Assembly: GCF_045679555.1 (NCBI RefSeq)
Contig: NC_092091.1
Location: forward strand, 84,015,657-84,079,656
Direction: 5' to 3'
From: Salvelinus alpinus
Taxonomy: Eukaryota; Chordata; Actinopteri; Salmoniformes; Salmonidae
DNA length: 64,000 nt
In this document: positions 58,654 through 64,000 of the stretch, one piece after another
Numbering within the stretch: position 1 is the stretch's first letter
Layout: each line of letters begins with the position of its first letter
Translations under genes and position numbers: made by a program
Notes under the pieces: model-generated
Seen by the model: only the letters and a program-made list of their open reading frames with translations
The model's database searches: none
What the model was told of the DNA's origin: nothing

Positions 58654-59302
58654 CAATGTTCCCTCTAACTTTCTCCGTCACTGAGCAGATTCCAGGTCTG
58701 CTGAGCGCAAACTTTAATGTTGTGAAAATTCTGGTCAACTTCCAGGGTGTGTTTACTGTGAACACAGAGGCTGTACCCCCTTTAAGTTACAGTTAACAGT
58801 GGACAAGTAGGCTACTGTGGCTATTTGATCATAATGTAGATCTACCAGAGTGACCTACTATCAAAAACAATGGATAAAATACATCCCATAACATTTTAAC
58901 ATGGAAACAGCTGTTCTAGCATTCAGCCTACAGTAGCAGCCAATGTGTGGTGTTCAACGTAGACCTACATTCCATGAGACTTTTGAAAGAAACATACAGG
59001 GCTTGACATTAACCTGTTAATGCACTTATCCAACTGGGATAACAACTCACTAACTAGCAAAGGAGATGAACAAAATGTCCAGCAAGCAGGCCAACAGCCC
59101 GAGACCCCCCAAAAAATAGGAACACAAGGCTTTATCATGGGTTTTTACAGAAATGTTTGGCGATCCACTAGGAATGCCATGGAGATCAACCAGTTGATCG
59201 CGATCAACCGATTGGTGACCAGCTGCTCTAGAAAATGTAGTGAATTTCAATCTCGTGCTTCTCGCTATTGGCTGACTTATATGCAGTTTAGGGGCAACAT
59301 TG

Positions 59303-60727
59303 TGTCACACCCTGATCTGTTTCACCTGTCTTTGTGATTATCTCCTCCCCCTTCCAGGTGCAGCCCATCTTCCCCATTATCCCCTGTGTATTAATGCCTG
59401 TGTTTTATGTTTGTCTGAAGCCAGTTTGTACTGTTTGTTCAAGTCAACCAGTGGTTTGTGTCTGCGCCTGCTTTTTCCCAGTCTCTGTTTTCTTGTCCTC
59501 CCGGTTTTGACCCTTGCCTGTCCTGACTGCCTGACCACTCTGCCTGTCCTGATTCTGACCCCGCCTGCCTGACCACTCTGCCTGTCCTGATTCTGACCCC
59601 GCCTGTCTGACCACTCTGCCTGTCCTGATTCTGACCCCGCCTGCCTGACCACTCTGCCTGTCCTCACTCTGAGCCCGCCTGCCTGACCACTCTGCCTGTC
59701 CTGACTCTGAGCCCGCCTGCCTGACCACTCTGCCTGTCCTGACTCTGAGCCTGCCTGCCTGACCACTCTGCCTGTCCTGACTCTGAGCCTGCCTGTCTGA
59801 CCACTCTGCCTGTCCTGACTCTGAGCCCGCCTGTCTGACCACTCTGCCTGTCCTGACTCTGAGCCTGCCTGTCTGACCACTCTGCCTGTCCTGACTCTGA
59901 GCCCGCCTGCCTGACCACTCTGCCTGTCCTGACTCTGAGCCTGCCTGACCACTCTGCCTGTCCTGACTCTGAGCCTGCCTGACCACTCTGCCTGTCCTGA
60001 CTCTGAGCCCGCCTGCCTGACCACTCTGCCTGTCCTGACTCTGAGCCCGCCTGCCTGACCACTCTGCCTGTCCTGACTCTGAGCCTGCCTGACCACTCTG
60101 CCTGTCCTGACTCTGAGCCCGCCTGCCTGACCACTCTGCCTGTCCTGACTCTGAGCCCACCTGCCTGACCACTCTGCCTGTCCTGACTCTGAGCCCGCCT
60201 GCCTGACCACTCTGCCTGTCCTGACTCTGAGCCCGCCTGCCTGACCACTCTGCCTGTCCTGACTCTGAGCCCGCCTGCCTGACCACTCTGCCTGTCCTCA
60301 CTCTGAGCCCGCCTGCCTGACCACTCTGCCTGTCCTGACTCTGAGCCCGCCTGCCTGACCACTCTGCCTGTCCTGACTCTGAGCCTGCCTGACCACTCTG
60401 CCTGTCCTGACTCTGAGCCCGCCTGCCTGACCACTCTGCCTGTCCTGACTCTGAGGCTGCCTGACCACTCTGCCTGTCCTGACTCTGAGCCCGCCTGCCT
60501 GACCACTGCCTGTCCTGACTCTGAGCCTGCTTGCCTGACCACTCTGCCTGAGCCTGCTTGCTGATCTGTACCTCAGCCCTCCTCTGGATAACCGATCTCT
60601 GCCTACCCTGAGCATACCTGCCGTCCTGTACCTTTGCCTTCTTACTCTGGACTATCGACCCCTGCCTGCCTTGACCTGTCTTTGCCTGCCAATGTTGTCT
60701 GCATTTGGGTCTTACCTTTGTTCTAAT
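59303..60727. mobile_element. Nested element with expanded internal repeat
   Basis: Begins TGTCACACCCTGATCTGTTT and ends TGGGTCTTACCTTTGTTCTA plus AT. It is bounded by AACATTG (59296-59302) on the left and AACACTG (60728-60734) on the right, a 7-bp target duplication with one difference. I recall the start and end text as a very common salmonid dispersed repeat, class unknown to me. Its interior is mostly the array described separately. Confidence 0.65.
59510..60560. repeat. 38-bp array inside the nested element (about 27 units)
   Basis: Units CCTGACCACTCTGCCTGTCC followed by TGACTCTGAGCCCGCCTG, with 34-bp short versions lacking CCTG. Minus-strand frames of up to 432 codons (rich in QAGGLRVRTGRVV) result from the repeat and are not genes. 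Confidence 0.95.
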
Positions 60728-60734
60728 AACACTG

Positions 60735-60941
60735 ACCATCACACCTTAACTGACATTAGTGCCTGTCCCCAGATGGACAGTTACGCTACAGTAAAGTACA
60801 TTTAGAGGTGATCTTTGAGACACATTTTTACTGTCTGCTTCCAGTTGCATGTTCTTTTACTAGCCCTGAAAATGGTAACATATCTTACAATATCAAAACA
60901 TATCTCAGTAACTGTCACAAGTGTATAGCACAGCATCCTAC
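60735..60941 (-). other. Intron next to leader exon e, right part
   Basis: Continues the conserved block intron (CTTAACTGACATTAGTGCCT, CTGTCTGCTTCCAGTTGCAT) to the donor of leader exon e. Confidence 0.55.
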
Positions 60942-61032
60942 CTGTGCTCCAGAATAGGCTCATCAATATCACTGCAGGTATCATATCTGTCTCTAACTGG
61001 GGCTCCACTGAGCGAAACAAGTCTACTGTCAT
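60942..61032 (-). CDS. Leader exon, copy e (both Met codons in frame)
   Basis: ATG at 61032; 30 codons plus one base, then a GTAGGATG donor. Starts MTVDLFRSVEPQLETD and continues MIPAVILMSLFWST. It lies 28 kb from copy d, past the zinc-finger gene and the big arrays, yet is as well kept as copies a and d. Reading on past the donor gives 45 more codons without homology, so splicing is assumed. Confidence 0.45.
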
Positions 61033-61330
61033 GAAGAGAGGACTGAAGAGTGAGAAATACTGCTGGGCTATATGACTTCTAACTCATTACTTCCTTACTT
61101 CAATTATGTGGCAAACTTAAGCAAATCAGACCAGTTAAACCCACCCACCTACAGGAAACATTGACATTAGAAAAACTCCACAGGAAACTGCTGACAGAGC
61201 AGCAGTTACACATAGTGTGTCCTGTAATATCTTACCTAATTGTCAGTGCTTGACTTGGGAAAGTCACCTCTAACTTTCTGTGGTGTAGAAGCTAGAGGTC
61301 TGTTACCCAAGTCAACTCAACAGGTGTGGT
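61033..61330 (-). promoter_or_regulatory. Upstream region of leader exon e with partial inverted motif
   Basis: Same conserved upstream region (closest to copy a: AAACTTAAGCA, ACCCACCTACAGGAAA). It is cut short and fused to a partial inverted motif at 61283-61326 (GTGGTGTAGAAGCTAGAGGT). Confidence 0.4.
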
Positions 61331-61639
61331 AGTAATTTACAAATTAGACGCTGTTTTTTTACTTAGAGAATTGTCTTAAATGCTATTGTTTTTTTCACTG
61401 ATACAAACTTGTCTTGTGTAACTTAGTGATAAGCCTGGGCGTACAGCCAAGAGCTGTTTGGGTGTGACCGCAGTGTGTGACACATCCTGATTTTCACAAT
61501 GTGCAGGAACTCCGCTGTGTGGAAACATGCAGAATGGATCAGAGAATAGTGTGAGCTGTGGTAACGCTAGACGGCTGAGCCCTGGTGCTGTCAACGTCAG
61601 CTATCTTCATCTGCACAGACAAGTTAGTCACCTTTTACA
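61331..61639. other. Spacer without a recognised gene
   Basis: Unique sequence. A plus-strand stretch with CCGCTGTGTGGAAACATGC and TGTGAGCTGTGGTAACGC is not repeated elsewhere in the window. No supported exon. Confidence 0.3.
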
Positions 61640-61866
61640 CACTATGTTCCTCACCCTCTCTCTCCCTCCTCCCCTGTCTCCTTCTACCAACCCAGTCTGT
61701 CAATAATCTATATCTCTCTCACCCTCTCTCTCCCTCCTCCCCTGTCTCCTTCTACCAACCCAGTCTGTCAATAATCTATATCTCTCACCCTCTCTCTCCC
61801 TCCTCCCCTGTCTCCTTCTACCAACCCAGTCTGTCAATAATCTCTATCTCTCTCACCCCTCTCTCT
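61640..61866. repeat. About 66-bp pyrimidine repeat, three copies
   Basis: Units with CTCTCTCCCTCCTCCCCTGT, CTCCTTCTACCAACCCAGTC and TGTCAATAATCTATATCTCT; related to the about 72-bp block minisatellite. Confidence 0.9.
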
Positions 61867-62079
61867 CCCCCATCTGTCTCCCCCATTCACTCATCCTCAC
61901 CTTATCTCCCCCTCTCCACTCCTCTGTGTGTGAAGTGGGGTTGGTGTCAGGTTTCCCTTTTCAATTGAGAGTCTCCCAATCCTTGGTGTCGGAGAGAAAA
62001 GTGTTTAAAGATGAAAAGAGGACTGAACAGGTAACTTGATATGCTGACTCCTTGTATTGAGTCCCCCTATTCAGCACCA

Positions 62080-62250
<171 letters not shown>

Positions 62251-62506
62251 TCTAATTTTCTTTTGAAGTGATGTTTCTTTGTCTTGCTGTGACAAGGTAC
62301 TCACCACATCCTGGTTCTGTCATCACAACACGCCACATTCACAGAGTTGAACCTATTTCCTGTACATCTCTCTGACACACACACACATTTTCTCTACATA
62401 CTCTCTCACACACACATTCTCTCTCTACACACACTTTCTCCATCTCACTCTCTCTACGTACACACTTCCTGTCTGCTAAATAACAGTGTCAGGCATATCA
62501 TCTATC

Positions 62507-62549
62507 ATGGTGGGCTACTGTCCCATCTGTGGGAAACCCGTCTACTTTG
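62507..62549 (+). CDS. First exon of a CRIP-type LIM-domain protein, partial
   Basis: ATG at 62507 in a good context (ATCATGG) gives MVGYCPICGKPVYF plus one base (G), then a GTGAGT donor at 62550. CRIP-family proteins begin with such a CPxC..VYFAE start of a LIM zinc-binding domain, and an exon break within the Ala codon after VYF fits the leftover G. The first two zinc-binding Cys are present; the rest of the LIM domain must lie in later exons beyond the window. CRIP2- or CRIP3-like cannot be told apart from 14 residues. Confidence 0.65.
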
Positions 62550-62839
62550 GTGAGTGCAGTGTGTGTGTGTGTGTGTGTGTGTTTGCAGTGTAACACCGTT
62601 GGTCAGAGATGCCATAGAATTATGGAATAGTTGCTAGATTGTTAGGACAGGTTTTTGAGAGGCATCGTTCGCTCGCAAATCTTTTCTAAACTCAATCGTT
62701 ATACCTTTCCTATTGTGTGTGTGTGTGTGTGTGTGTGTCTCCATGCTCTGAACAGTCTGTCATGACTCACACACAGACAACAGGAAGTGTCTTCTCTGAG
62801 GAAGCAGACTGTTCTCTAACACACCGGATACTCTCCAAT
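62550..62839 (+). other. Intron 1 of the LIM gene, proximal part
   Basis: Contains two short (GT)n runs (62559-62582 and 62714-62738) and otherwise unique sequence. No exon recognised. Confidence 0.4.
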
Positions 62840-63140
62840 ACTCTAACCTGGTGTCCTTTCCTTTCTAACCAGCCTTCTTTTCATCCTGGGATAAGTTCCA
62901 ACACCCTAAACTGGTCTCTTTTCCTTCACTGGCTGGGTTCCTATAGTCTAACCTGGTGTCCTTTCCTTTCTAACCAGCCTTCTTTTCATCCTGGGATAAG
63001 TTCCAACACCCTAAACTGGTCTCTTTTCCTTCACTGGCTGGGTTCCTATAGTCTAACCTGGTGTCCTTTCCTTAAGAGGCTGGGTTCCAATAGTCTAACC
63101 TGGCTTCCTTCCCTTTAGAGGCTGGGTTCCTATAGTCTAA
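62840..63140. repeat. About 106-bp repeat, nearly three copies
   Basis: CTAACCTGGTGTCCTTTCCT marks units at 62842, 62948 and 63053; the last unit is internally shortened and followed by 50-bp partial units. Confidence 0.9.
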
Positions 63141-63174
63141 CCTGGTTTAGTGGCCTTTTTGGGTACTTCAGAGT

Positions 63175-64000
63175 ATCATGAGTCTGTAATTATCTCTGGC
63201 CCTCTGTGTGTCCTTATCACATGAGTCTGTAATTATCTCTGGCCCTCTGTGTGGTCTTATCACATGAGTCTGTAATTATCTCTGGTCCTCTGTGTGTCCT
63301 TATCACATGAGTCTGTAATTATCTCTGGCCCTCTGTGTGTCCTTATCACATGAGTCTGTAATTATCTCTGGTCCTCTGTGTGGTCTTATCACATGAGTCA
63401 GTAATTATCTCTGGTCCTCTGTGTGGCCTTATCACATGAGTCTGTAATTATCTCTGGTCCTCTGTGTGTCCTTATCACATGAGTCTGTAATTATCTCTGG
63501 CCCTCTGTGTGTCCTTATCACATGAGTCTGTAATTATCTCTGGCCCTCTGTGTGGTCTTATCACATGAGTCTGTAATTATCTCTGGCCCTCTGTGTGTCC
63601 TTATCACATGAGTCTGTAATTATCTCTGGCCCTCTGTGTGTCCTTATCACATGAGTCTGTAATTATCTCTGGCCCTCTGTGTGGCCTTATCACATGAGTC
63701 TGTAATTATCTCTGGTCCTCTGTGTGTCCTTATCACATGAGTCTGTAATTATCTCTGGTCCTCTGTGTGTCCTTATCACATGAGTCTGTAATTATCTCTG
63801 GTCCTCTGTGTGGTCTTATCACATGAGTCTGTAATTATCTCTGGCTGTCTGTGTGGTCTTATCACATGAGTCTGTAATTATCTCTGGTCCTCTGTGTGGC
63901 CTTATCACATGAGTCTGTAATTATCTCTGGCCCTCTGTGTGGCCTTATCACATGAGTCTGTAATTATCTCTGGCCCTCTGTGTGTCCTTATCACATGAGT
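63175..64000. repeat. 43-bp minisatellite running off the window
   Basis: About 19 units of CACATGAGTCTGTAATTATC followed by TCTGGCCCTCTGTGTGTCCT and TAT, measured spacing 43 bp. Variation is almost limited to GGCCC/GGTCC and GTGTCC/GTGGTC/GTGGCC. Lies in intron 1 of the LIM gene and continues past base 64000. Confidence 0.97.

Larger units (their letters stand above)
58654..60734. mobile_element. hAT-type non-autonomous insertion carrying a nested element
   Basis: Flanked by the 8-bp direct repeat ACCATCAC (58646-58653 and 60735-60742). Sister copies at about 13530, 26566 and 32280 have this site once and uninterrupted. The insert starts CAATGTTCCCTCTAA; an inverted match TTAGGGGCAACATTG (13 of 15) lies at 59288-59302, and the extreme right end is AACACTG. 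These features fit a hAT MITE of about 650 bp into whose very end another element (59303-60727) has jumped. No transposase is encoded. Confidence 0.8.

Noticed and set aside
59444-60742. 432-codon minus-strand frame with QAGGLRVRTGRVV repeats
   Set aside because: Produced by the 38-bp array inside a dispersed element; several frames are open at once.

Overview
The window looks like salmonid fish nuclear DNA (trout, salmon or char). The reasons are remembered family resemblances rather than searches: a C2H2 zinc-finger gene with the acidic KEE-rich N-terminal exon typical of salmonid zinc-finger families, several decayed Tc1/mariner elements including a Sleeping-Beauty-type one, an L1-like LINE tail, a hAT-type insertion, and very heavy minisatellite content. 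It is not prokaryotic. A run of exactly 100 N (48239-48338) marks an assembly gap. Well over half of the window is tandem repeat, so nearly all long open frames are repeat artefacts.

Positions 1 to about 33,100 and 57,085 to 61,330 are built from repeated modules. One module, found five times, is a short minus-strand leader exon with its upstream region (exons 13759-13849, 22386-22428, 26787-26829, 32510-32600, 60942-61032). Each ends in a GT donor in phase 1 and encodes a hydrophobic signal-peptide-like segment (core MIPAVVLMTLLWST). Further promoter-side copies (3303, 7926, 19229) have lost the leader exon exactly where a 39-bp minisatellite begins. Between the leader copies lie polypyrimidine arrays, a dead Tc1 copy that was duplicated along with the block, and inverted about 85-bp motifs. 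I see no downstream body exons for any leader.

33.3-38 kb holds a plus-strand signal-peptide exon (33869-33943) in which TCTG and about 65-bp repeats have grown, then a minus-strand Tc1 relic, Tc1-like tails, and arrays of 76, 40, 42 and 63 bp. 38.1-43.2 kb holds a two-exon zinc-finger gene: an acidic exon (38514-38821) with a frameshift and stop, a 3.5-kb intron carrying a 370-bp inverted-repeat MITE and a Sleeping-Beauty-like Tc1, and a terminal exon with seven C2H2 fingers (42292-42998). A second, truncated copy of that gene's 5' flank (43300-43450) is followed by a minus-strand L1-like LINE end, which suggests a broken tandem duplicate.

45.6-56.6 kb is two large minisatellites on either side of the gap: a 38-bp array (at least 2.6 kb) and a 28-bp array (6.8 kb, about 240 units) that contains a 307-bp higher-order repeat. 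57-61.3 kb is a fifth copy of the leader module. It is interrupted by a nested pair of insertions (58654-60734) with an 8-bp target duplication, and the matching empty site is visible in the sister copies. 61.3-64 kb leads into the first exon of a CRIP-type LIM-domain gene (62507-62549), which continues beyond the window through an intron made of 106-bp and 43-bp repeats.

No new enzymatic or defence system was recognised. The notable content is a repeated orphan leader-exon family of possible immune-receptor type, and several clear cases of minisatellites growing out of genes and transposons.
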